A stretch of 11,294 nt of DNA from CAG-877 sp963589235 (GTDB lineage Bacteria > Bacillota_I > Bacilli_A > RF39 > UBA660), in NCBI GenBank assembly GCA_963589235.1, contig CAVAJX010000114.1, forward strand, positions 1 to 11,294, read 5' to 3'. Positions 6,580 to 11,294 of this stretch are shown here, one piece after another. Positions within the stretch are counted from its first letter, which is position 1. The number at the start of each line of letters is the position of its first letter. The notes beneath the pieces are model-generated. The model had not been told where the DNA came from, ran no database searches, and saw only the letters and a list, made by a program, of their open reading frames with translations. The translations under genes were made by a program, and so were the position numbers.

Positions 6580-7089
6580 ATGAAATATCATTTTATGTGT
6601 TTGATTGAATTGTTTAGGACAAAATTTTATAAACTTTTTATTATATTTATATTAATTTATTTAATGCTTTTGTTAACTGCATTTTTATCTAATTATGAAA
6701 TGAATTTGTCGCTATTCAATTCTCTGGTAGGTACGTCATTTAATACTTCATTTGGTGGAATTTTATGGATGCTATATCAAATTGGGTTTCATGTATATAT
6801 ATTCTTTTCAGCTTTTAATTACGAAAAAGATAATTCTTTTGAGTTTTTAATTTTACGAAAGTCTTATAGCTCTTTTATGAGGACAAAAATTATTGTTACC
6901 GCAATTTTTGTAATTTTGTTTCGCGTCTTCTTTTTCTTTATTACTTTTCTAATTTTTAAAATGTATATTGAATTTCCAGTAGCATCATTCATTTTGAATA
7001 TTTTGTTATATTTTGTAGTGCCGATGTTAATTACTTTATTTTTATGTTTTTTTAATATGGGAGATTATAAAAAACATTTTATTAATTAA
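6580..7089 (+). CDS. Four-span membrane protein, last cassette gene, possibly truncated permease
   Basis: A 169-residue protein with about four spans (roughly 17-36, 60-78, 104-127 and 134-158). GAAAGGA (6564-6570) gives a good ribosome site. Between the second and third spans it has YEKDNSFEFLILRKSYSSF (81-99), the kind of Glu-rich then basic coupling segment found in ABC-2 permeases of bacteriocin-immunity transporters. Such permeases usually have six spans and 200-250 residues, so two C-terminal spans may be missing. The stop codon TAA at 7087-7089 takes its last two bases from the right direct repeat, so the gene could have been cut at the insertion junction. The alternative is a genuinely short subunit. 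Confidence 0.65.
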   Translation: MKYHFMCLIELFRTKFYKLFIIFILIYLMLLLTAFLSNYEMNLSLFNSLVGTSFNTSFGGILWMLYQIGFHVYIFFSAFNYEKDNSFEFLILRKSYSSFMRTKIIVTAIFVILFRVFFFFITFLIFKMYIEFPVASFILNILLYFVVPMLITLFLCFFNMGDYKKHFIN

Positions 7090-7116
7090 AGACTAGTAAA
7101 TACTGGTCTTTTGTTT
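7088..7116 (+). terminator. Terminator of the cassette operon (right repeat copy)
   Basis: AAAGACTAG (7088-7096) pairs with CTGGTCTTT (7103-7111) with one T-G wobble around a six-base loop (TAAATA), followed by TGTTTT. It lies directly on the stop codon of the last cassette gene and just upstream of the cyclo-ligase gene. Confidence 0.75.
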
Positions 7117-7122
7117 TATACT
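7117..7122 (+). promoter_or_regulatory. -10 box placed for a leaderless cyclo-ligase mRNA
   Basis: TATACT ends six bases before the ATG at 7129, so transcription would begin at or next to the start codon. No good -35 hexamer is visible. The left repeat copy has TATACA here. Readthrough from the cassette is an alternative source of transcript. Confidence 0.35.
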
Positions 7123-7128
7123 TTTATT

Positions 7129-7653
7129 ATGAAGAAGAGTTTAAGAAAAAAATATTTGTTATTACGAAAAGATGTTTCTTGTAAGAGGGAAAAGGATAAT
7201 ATTATTTTTGATAGAGTTATTAGTAATGATAAGGTTATTTTAGCTGATACTATTTTAATTTATGTATCTTTAGATGATGAGGTTGATACGAGGAGACTAA
7301 TTAATTATTTTTTGGAGTCTGGTAAGAAAGTTGCGGTTTGTAAAGTACTTGGTAAGGAAATTAGATTTTATTATATTAATAGTTTTGATGATTTGACTTT
7401 AGGATATAAAAATATATTGGAACCTAAGGAGTATTGTATTGAGGTGTCTGACTTTAATGGTTCTATTTCTATTACTCCGGGTATTTGTTTTAATGTGTTT
7501 GGATATCGTATCGGTTATGGTTGCGGATATTATGATAGGTTTTATGATAAAGTTAGTCTTTATAAGATTGGACTTTGTTATAAGGAATTTTTAATAGATG
7601 ATCAGTTTAATGATATTTATGATGTTGCGGTAGATGAAATAATTACAGATTAG
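7129..7653 (+). CDS. 5-formyltetrahydrofolate cyclo-ligase
   Basis: This enzyme (MTHFS, called YqgN/YgfA/Fau in different species) turns 5-formyltetrahydrofolate into 5,10-methenyltetrahydrofolate using ATP, returning the stored form to the one-carbon pool. The protein has 174 residues, near the lower end of the family. It starts with the basic MKKSLRKKYLLLRKD that contacts nucleotide in this family, has GYKNILEPKE (92-101), then ITPGICF (115-121), and the diagnostic GYRIGYGCGYYDRFY (125-139). The ATG at 7129 fits the family N-terminus; an in-frame TTG at 7111 lies in the terminator stem and is unlikely. No ribosome site precedes the ATG, so it may be translated from a leaderless message. Its first ten codons are repeated at 3804, on the other side of the cassette. 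Confidence 0.93.
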   Translation: MKKSLRKKYLLLRKDVSCKREKDNIIFDRVISNDKVILADTILIYVSLDDEVDTRRLINYFLESGKKVAVCKVLGKEIRFYYINSFDDLTLGYKNILEPKEYCIEVSDFNGSISITPGICFNVFGYRIGYGCGYYDRFYDKVSLYKIGLCYKEFLIDDQFNDIYDVAVDEIITD

Positions 7654-7655
7654 AC

Positions 7656-7684
7656 TTTAAATTAAAGTGTTTTGGTGTTATAAT
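7656..7684 (+). promoter_or_regulatory. Promoter for tRNA-Arg
   Basis: TTTAAA (7656-7661), a 17-base spacer and TATAAT (7679-7684) preceded by TGT, giving an extended -10 element. Transcription would start near 7691, ten bases before the mature tRNA. Confidence 0.65.
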
Positions 7685-7700
7685 TTTTTTAGTTATTTTT

Positions 7701-7777
7701 GTCTTCGTAGCTCAGTTGGATAGAGCAATCGCCTCCTAAGCGATAGGTCGGCAGTTCAAATCTGCCCGGGGACACCA
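7701..7777 (+). tRNA. tRNA-Arg (anticodon CCU)
   Basis: A 77-base cloverleaf with encoded CCA. The acceptor stem GTCTTCG (7701-7707) pairs with CGGGGAC (7767-7773) using two G-U pairs, with discriminator A7774. The D arm has the usual AGCTCAGTTGG. The anticodon stem ATCGC/GCGAT encloses CTCCTAA, with anticodon CCT at 7735-7737 reading AGG. The T arm is GGCAG-TTCAAAT-CTGCC (7750-7766). It is a single tRNA gene with its own promoter and terminator. Confidence 0.97.
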
Positions 7778-7814
7778 GTATTGTTTATGCCTCATAAATT
7801 GTGAGTGAAGTAAT

Positions 7815-7853
7815 AAACTAGTTGGGAAGTTCTCTAACTAGTTTTTCCTTTTT
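7815..7853 (+). terminator. Terminator after tRNA-Arg
   Basis: AAACTAGTT (7815-7823) pairs perfectly with AACTAGTTT (7836-7844) around a 12-base loop, followed by TT CC TTTTT. Between here and the promoter at 7964 I see only AT-rich DNA without an open frame. Confidence 0.85.
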
Positions 7854-7963
7854 AAGATTTAAAATTTTTTCTATAATTATATTAACATAATGATTAATTA
7901 TTTTAATATTTTACTTGGTAAAAATGATATTTATTAAGTGTAATTTATACAGAATGGTAGTGT

Positions 7964-7992
7964 TTGACTTTATGTATTGACAATGCTATTAT
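7964..7992 (+). promoter_or_regulatory. Strong promoter for the 277-residue protein gene
   Basis: TTGACT (7964-7969), a 17-base spacer and TATTAT (7987-7992), with TGC directly before the -10 (extended form). Start near 7999, giving a leader of about 30 nt. A second TTGACA at 7977-7982 has no properly spaced -10. Confidence 0.75.
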
Positions 7993-8029
7993 TGTTGTAG
8001 TTAAATTTTTTTAGTAAGGTGGGTTATAA

Positions 8030-8863
8030 ATGTCAAATAATAAGTTTAATCCTTTTTTGGAATATTTAGATTTATGTAGTATGGAATTAAAAGATACATT
8101 TAAGAGTAGAAATAATATTTTAGATGCAAAAATAGAAGATGTATACTTAGATATTTTGTTAGATTTAGATGATATTTATAGAATTGATGTTTCTTTTGAC
8201 ATCGTTAAAAGAATGTTTATTTTACAAAATTTAATTACTGAAAGATTTTGTAATGGTAGAGGTTTTCTGCCAACGGAAGAGATGATTAAATTACTTTCTC
8301 ATGAATTAAGAGTAAAAGTAATAGAATCTGATGAAAGACCTAAGTTAGCTTTAGAAATTGATGATAGTAAAAAAAGTGTTACTATGATGCTTGGCGATGA
8401 AGCTATTTTAGGAATTGAAACATTTGATGAAGATAGATTTGCAAATGATTTAATGGTTAGTTGTAACAAAGCTCGAAATACAAGAACTGTTACTTCAGCT
8501 CGTGTTATTTCTCCTAATTATATTTTTGGTGATAATGGTGTTTATATTAATGCTAGTGATGAAAGTTTTTTAGATACATTTAAAAGAACTGATACTCTTG
8601 AATTTGATTCAACGTTGGAACTTTATTATTGGTATATTGATTATTTTAAACCTGAAGAAAGAATATTTGTTGATAGATTTCATGGCTTGAAAGTTAATAT
8701 TACTGATACTGGTGATGTTAAAATTGAATCTTTTCAGGTACCAATGCTTAATGGCGTAATACTTGGTGCTTCTAAGCACAGTGATGAACAAATGCTTAAT
8801 TTTATAAATAAACCTAGTACTAATGATGAAAATGGTAAAATATATCAAAAAATTAATGAATAA
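8030..8863 (+). CDS. Uncharacterised cytoplasmic protein of 277 residues
   Basis: I do not recognise this family. The start at 8030 follows AAGGTGGG with suitable spacing. No signal peptide, transmembrane span or metal-binding Cys/His cluster is visible, so it should be cytoplasmic. The N-terminal part (1-100) looks mainly helical and acidic (EDVYLDILLDLDDIYRID, then a helix with KRMFILQNLITERF). The middle (100-170) alternates short beta-like stretches such as PKLALEID and KSVTMMLGDEAILGIE. From about 195 there is an aromatic-rich part (ELYYWYIDYF) and a beta-like GLKVNITDTGDVKIESF, ending in a polar, probably disordered tail. It has a strong promoter of its own and sits 33 bases upstream of the YbaK-like gene, so the two are probably co-transcribed. 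No function is proposed. Confidence 0.85.
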   Translation: MSNNKFNPFLEYLDLCSMELKDTFKSRNNILDAKIEDVYLDILLDLDDIYRIDVSFDIVKRMFILQNLITERFCNGRGFLPTEEMIKLLSHELRVKVIESDERPKLALEIDDSKKSVTMMLGDEAILGIETFDEDRFANDLMVSCNKARNTRTVTSARVISPNYIFGDNGVYINASDESFLDTFKRTDTLEFDSTLELYYWYIDYFKPEERIFVDRFHGLKVNITDTGDVKIESFQVPMLNGVILGASKHSDEQMLNFINKPSTNDENGKIYQKINE

Positions 8864-8896
8864 ATTATTTAGTTTAGTTATATAGGAGGTTAAAAT

Positions 8897-9361
8897 ATGG
8901 CATTAGATAAAGCTAAAAAACATTTAGAAAAATTTGGCTTTGACGATAGAATTATAATTTTTGATGAGTCGACAGCTTCGGTAAAGGAAGCGGCACACGC
9001 TCTTGGTTGTAGTGAAGGACATGTTGCGAAAACTTTATCTTTTCTAGTTGATGATAAGCCCATTTTAATAGTTACTGCAGGGGATACAAAAATTGATAAT
9101 GCTAAATATAGGCATTATTTTAAAAAGAAAGCTAAAATGATTTCATATGATGATGTTTTAAATACTATTGGACATGAAGTTGGAGGCGTGTGTCCTTTTG
9201 GAATAAATGATGGAGTTGTAGTTTATTTAGATGAATCATTAAAAAAGTATGATAAAGTGTATCCGGCAGCTGGTACAGGAAACAGTGCTGTTTCTTTAAC
9301 TGTACCAGAACTTGAAAAGTGTAGTTGCTATTTAGAATGGATTGATGTTTGTAAGAAGTAG
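8897..9361 (+). CDS. YbaK/EbsC-family aminoacyl-tRNA deacylase
   Basis: A 154-residue single-domain protein of the YbaK/ProX editing superfamily, which hydrolyses mischarged tRNAs (for YbaK, Cys-tRNA-Pro) in trans. The conserved catalytic lysine is Lys45 in HVAKTLSF (42-49). The family block IGHEVGGVCPFG is at 91-102, followed by GVVVYLDESL (106-115), where Asp112 is the usual conserved acid, and a Gly-rich AAGTGNS (124-130). Length is normal. AGGAGG precedes the ATG. It probably shares a transcript with the 277-residue protein upstream and is closed by a terminator whose stem contains the stop codon. Family assignment is firm; the exact tRNA substrate is not, because the superfamily also includes ProXp and related editing enzymes. 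Confidence 0.93.
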   Translation: MALDKAKKHLEKFGFDDRIIIFDESTASVKEAAHALGCSEGHVAKTLSFLVDDKPILIVTAGDTKIDNAKYRHYFKKKAKMISYDDVLNTIGHEVGGVCPFGINDGVVVYLDESLKKYDKVYPAAGTGNSAVSLTVPELEKCSCYLEWIDVCKK

Positions 9362-9380
9362 TTTTTACTACTTTTTTCTT
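9354..9380 (+). terminator. Terminator after the YbaK-like gene
   Basis: AAGTAGT (9356-9362) pairs with ACTACTT (9367-9373) around a four-T loop and is followed by TTTTCTT. The TAG stop codon at 9359-9361 is inside the stem. Confidence 0.75.
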
Positions 9381-9407
9381 GCATATTTTAAAGTGTTAAG
9401 ATATTAT
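9379..9407 (+). promoter_or_regulatory. Promoter for the ClpX-like gene
   Basis: TTGCAT (9379-9384), a 17-base spacer and TATTAT (9402-9407). Start near 9414; the leader is about 23 nt and contains the GGAGG (9424-9428) ribosome site. Confidence 0.65.
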
Positions 9408-9436
9408 ATACATTGACTTGAACGGAGGTTTACTTT

Positions 9437-11068
9437 ATGTTGAAAGATGTAGTAGCAACAATTATGAAAAAAATTAAAATTAATGATTATTGTTCTTTAT
9501 TTATTCCTGTTAAATCTACAACTGGACATTATAATGAAGAGTTAAATGTATTTTATGAAGCTGATGGTAGTGCTTATTTTGATATTAGTTCAGTATATGG
9601 TTCTACATCAGAATATGCTTTTGACAGTTTAATTGAACAGGATAAGTTAATGGATGATTATTATGTCCCAGACTTTACTTTTAGTGATACTTTAGCAGCA
9701 TATGCTGATGAGTGTAGAGATTTTATTGTTTTAGCTGTTAGAGATAAGGCTAATGATAGTGTTTCAACTATCTATATTGATACTAAACAGGTTTTGGATA
9801 CTGTTTCTGAATATGGTATTGATGTACTTAATGATCAATTTACTGTTTTAGCTGCACTTGGACAAAGTTATCAATACTGTGATAATTTTGATATGAAACT
9901 TGATGAAATTTGTGATACAACTTTAGCTGGTGGATTATCAAATGAAAAATTGGAAAGATATAAAAGAATACTTAATCATTATTTAAATAGAATAATGGAT
10001 GTTTCTTTAATATTAGAACAGGAAATGGAATTTAATAATTCTTTAGAAAAAAGTTCTGATTCGACAGTTACTACTGATGATGATTTTATGTCTGATGATA
10101 TTGATGTAAAAAAAATATATGATTATATTACTGGTAATGTTGTTGGACAGGATGATGCAGTTTATAGATTTGTTATTGAAGTTGCTAGGGCATTTGATTC
10201 TGGAAGAGAAAAAGATGGTATTTTAATAACTGGAGAATCTGGAGTAGGTAAGACTTTAGCTTTAACCTCTTTAGCTGAATGTTTAAATAGACCGATTTTA
10301 ATTGTGGACTCTACTCAATTGACAATGCCTGGTTATGTTGGCAAGAGCATAGAAGAATATTTATATGATTTGTATGTTCAAACTGGTTGTAATATATCAC
10401 TTACTGAAAATGCTATTGTTTTTTTTGATGAAATTGATAAAAAAGGATCTTCTATGAAGTCTGATGTTGCTGGTCAGGGTGTTTTAAATGTTTTACTGAA
10501 ATTTTTAGATGGTACAACATATGATGCAACTGATTGTAAAAATTTACCTTCTAAAATTGTTAAAATTTCAACTTCTAATATGCTTATTATAGCTGGTGGA
10601 GCTTTTAGAGATGTTTATGGTAATAAAAAGACTCAAACAATGGGTTTTGAAAATAATAAGAGTGGTTGTAATGAAGAACCTTCTATTGATGATTTTATAA
10701 ATAAGGGAATGATGACAAAAGAATTTATGAGTAGGTTTCCAATTGTTATTCATTTTAAAGATTTAGATAAAGAAGATTTGCTAAATGTTTTGAAGTCATC
10801 TAATAAGTCCCCATTAAGAAGAGAAGAAAAAACTTTTGAAAATGCTGGTGCAAGACTACATGTTACTCCTGCTTATTTGGATGCTGTTGCTACTGCTGCT
10901 TTAAAATTAAAAACTGGTGCTAGAGGTCTTAAAAGAATTGTTTCTGATACTACATGGCGTCCATATGCTGATGTTAAAACTTGTGATGATTATGATGAAG
11001 TTGTTCTTGATGCAGATACAGTAAGTAACAATAAAGTTTATCAATTAAAAACAAAAGACAAATTTTAA
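9437..11068 (+). CDS. ClpX-like AAA+ unfoldase with a novel N-terminal domain
   Basis: The C-terminal part of this 543-residue protein (about 225-535) follows ClpX closely: VVGQDDAV (235-242), Walker A GESGVGKT (266-273), pore loop GYVG (299-302), Walker B IVFFDEIDK (327-335), GGAF (387-390), arginine finger in SRFP (Arg433) and sensor 2 in GARGLKR (494-500). MGF at 402-404 sits where ClpX has the IGF loop that docks on ClpP. Two ClpX hallmarks are absent: the N-terminal four-Cys zinc domain and the RKH loop before sensor 1. Instead residues 1-200 form an acidic, Tyr-rich region I do not recognise, then a Ser/Asp-rich linker (about 203-222). It probably unfolds a specialised set of proteins, perhaps for ClpP. 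It is transcribed alone, with its own promoter and terminator. It is unlikely to be the housekeeping ClpX. Confidence 0.88.
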   Translation: MLKDVVATIMKKIKINDYCSLFIPVKSTTGHYNEELNVFYEADGSAYFDISSVYGSTSEYAFDSLIEQDKLMDDYYVPDFTFSDTLAAYADECRDFIVLAVRDKANDSVSTIYIDTKQVLDTVSEYGIDVLNDQFTVLAALGQSYQYCDNFDMKLDEICDTTLAGGLSNEKLERYKRILNHYLNRIMDVSLILEQEMEFNNSLEKSSDSTVTTDDDFMSDDIDVKKIYDYITGNVVGQDDAVYRFVIEVARAFDSGREKDGILITGESGVGKTLALTSLAECLNRPILIVDSTQLTMPGYVGKSIEEYLYDLYVQTGCNISLTENAIVFFDEIDKKGSSMKSDVAGQGVLNVLLKFLDGTTYDATDCKNLPSKIVKISTSNMLIIAGGAFRDVYGNKKTQTMGFENNKSGCNEEPSIDDFINKGMMTKEFMSRFPIVIHFKDLDKEDLLNVLKSSNKSPLRREEKTFENAGARLHVTPAYLDAVATAALKLKTGARGLKRIVSDTTWRPYADVKTCDDYDEVVLDADTVSNNKVYQLKTKDKF

Positions 11069-11082
11069 TTTGTCTTTTGTTT
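11049..11082 (+). terminator. Long perfect hairpin ending the ClpX-like gene
   Basis: Sixteen bases (11049-11064) pair without mismatch with 11067-11082, leaving only TT between the arms, so the actual loop will open to four or more bases. The stop codon TAA (11066-11068) lies at the apex. The 3' arm is T-rich (GTCTTTTGTTT) but no pure T-run follows. The palindrome may work in both directions. Confidence 0.65.
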
Positions 11083-11087
11083 GATTG

Positions 11088-11168
11088 TCACCGATCAAAA
11101 TTTCCTACTTCACAGATAGAGTAACCTCTATTCTCAATATGCTTAAATTTGCAACAGTCGCTGCCATA
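11088..11168 (-). pseudogene. Open 26-codon tail, possibly the tnpB 3' end
   Basis: Between a TAG at 11171-11169 and the TGA at 11090-11088, one minus frame reads YGSDCCKFKHIEN and ends GNFDR. It has no start codon and looks like the 3' remnant of a longer gene, by position the end of the same broken tnpB. That identity is inferred from context only; another frame over the same DNA is open for a similar length. Confidence 0.35.
11116..11131 (-). other. Perfect hairpin in the insertion-sequence remnant
   Basis: ATAGAG pairs with CTCTAT across a four-base loop, within the last 50 bases of the remnant. IS200/IS605 elements carry subterminal hairpins recognised by TnpA, and their right ends also encode the guide (omega) RNA scaffold, so this may be a fossil of either. 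Confidence 0.35.
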
Positions 11169-11225
11169 CTAATTATTTTTTTTGACAAATTATTTATATT
11201 TACATCGCTATTTTTTTATTATAAC

Positions 11226-11264
11226 TCAAACAGGATACAGTCTAAACTTATAAGCTTTATACAT
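11226..11264 (-). pseudogene. tnpB: 5' fragment of tnpB (IS200/IS605 OrfB family)
   Basis: From the ATG at 11264 the minus frame reads MYKAYKFRLYPV and stops at TGA (11228-11226). KAYKFRLYP is the hallmark N-terminus of TnpB, the RNA-guided nuclease of IS200/IS605 elements, which normally runs to about 360-400 residues. GGAG lies upstream. Everything after codon 12 is missing or replaced, so this is a deletion remnant. Confidence 0.65.
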
Positions 11265-11294
11265 ATGAACTGTCTCCATCTCTTGTCTTACTAT

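Larger units (their letters stand above)
3836..7087 (+). mobile_element. Putative inserted cassette: secreted protein plus ABC transporter operon
   Basis: About 3.25 kb between the two repeat copies interrupts what would otherwise be RNase J gene, terminator, cyclo-ligase gene. It holds one secreted-protein gene and four transporter genes, all on the plus strand, with a single evident promoter. No integrase, transposase or relaxase is present, so it is not an autonomous element. The last base pairs of its final gene run into the right repeat: the stop codon at 7087-7089 uses two repeat bases. Entry by recombination at the repeat is inferred from the structure alone. Confidence 0.65.
7088..7160 (+). 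repeat. Right copy of the 73-nt direct repeat
   Basis: Matches 3757-3835 apart from one substitution and a six-base gap. It ends within codon 11 of the complete cyclo-ligase gene, so this copy is presumably fused to the original downstream gene. Confidence 0.95.
11083..11294 (-). mobile_element. Decayed IS200/IS605-type element remnant
   Basis: On the minus strand this region starts, 5' of the window edge, with a GGAG ribosome site and the first codons of a TnpB-type protein, then breaks off, continues with about 55 AT-rich bases, and ends with a short open tail and hairpins (TTTGAT/ATCAAA at 11080-11099, ATAGAG/CTCTAT at 11116-11131). The composition of 11110-11170 is richer in G and C than the neighbours. 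Almost all of the transposon gene is missing, so this would be a dead or non-autonomous derivative. The upstream end is outside the window. Confidence 0.55.

Noticed and set aside
5941..6582. Mycoplasma-type code (TGA as Trp)
   Set aside because: TGA is the stop of the gene ending at 6576, just before the next ribosome-site-supported start, and Trp codons in the conserved genes are TGG.
7654..7672. ACTTTAA/TTAAAGT palindrome after the cyclo-ligase gene as a terminator
   Set aside because: All A-T except the end pairs, with a one-base centre, and it overlaps the tRNA promoter; chance is likely in this base composition.
8609..8848. Minus-strand open frame of 79 codons
   Set aside because: Antisense to the 277-residue protein gene, without a promoter or ribosome site; typical of AT-rich DNA.
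10568..10753. Minus-strand open frame of 61 codons
   Set aside because: Antisense to the ClpX-like gene, which has a complete motif series across this stretch.
1..11294. CRISPR array or phage genes
   Set aside because: No regularly spaced short repeats and no structural, lysis or integrase genes were seen on either strand.

Overview
The window is strongly AT-rich DNA from a low-GC Gram-positive (Bacillota). Strong GGAGG-type ribosome sites, RNase J, YidD, a lipobox lipoprotein and a tRNA-Arg with encoded CCA all point that way. TGA is used as a stop (end of the CDS at 5941-6576) and Trp is TGG, so this is the standard bacterial code and not the Mycoplasma code. An uncultured Bacilli or Erysipelotrichia-like lineage is plausible, but that is inference.

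Layout. (1) 1-1171, minus strand: yidD followed, with a one-base stop/start overlap, by a lipoprotein of the ZnuA/AdcA metal-binding fold that has lost most of its expected metal ligands; a hairpin terminator follows. (2) 1291-3748, plus strand: rnc (RNase III), then a strong promoter and an RNase J family protein with a damaged metal site, most like an RNase J2. (3) 3836-7087: an apparent inserted cassette holding a Sec-secreted 137-residue protein of unknown function, a polytopic permease, an ABC ATPase with an E-loop (typical of bacteriocin-immunity/BcrA transporters), and two more small permeases. It is bracketed by a 73-nt near-perfect direct repeat that carries a terminator plus the first ten codons of the 5-formyltetrahydrofolate cyclo-ligase gene. 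The left copy is a 14-codon stub; the right copy runs into the complete gene. (4) 7129-7777: the cyclo-ligase gene, apparently without a ribosome site, and tRNA-Arg(CCU). (5) 8030-11068: an unrecognised 277-residue protein, a YbaK/EbsC-type aminoacyl-tRNA deacylase, and a ClpX-like AAA+ unfoldase with a new N-terminal domain in place of the zinc-binding domain. (6) 11083-11294, minus strand: a decayed IS200/IS605-type remnant that keeps the first 12 codons of a tnpB and a possible right-end hairpin.

How the parts work together. The flanking genes are mostly housekeeping functions: RNA processing, folate metabolism, tRNA quality control and membrane protein insertion. The cassette looks like a recently acquired, self-contained unit in which a secreted protein is made with a dedicated ABC transporter, by analogy a toxin or bacteriocin with export or self-immunity; that function is not proven. 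The ClpX-like protein keeps the pore loop, arginine finger, sensor 2 and an MGF loop where ClpX binds ClpP, so it may feed an alternative set of substrates to ClpP. Several proteins here (ZnuA-like, RNase J-like) are family members with lost catalytic or ligand residues.
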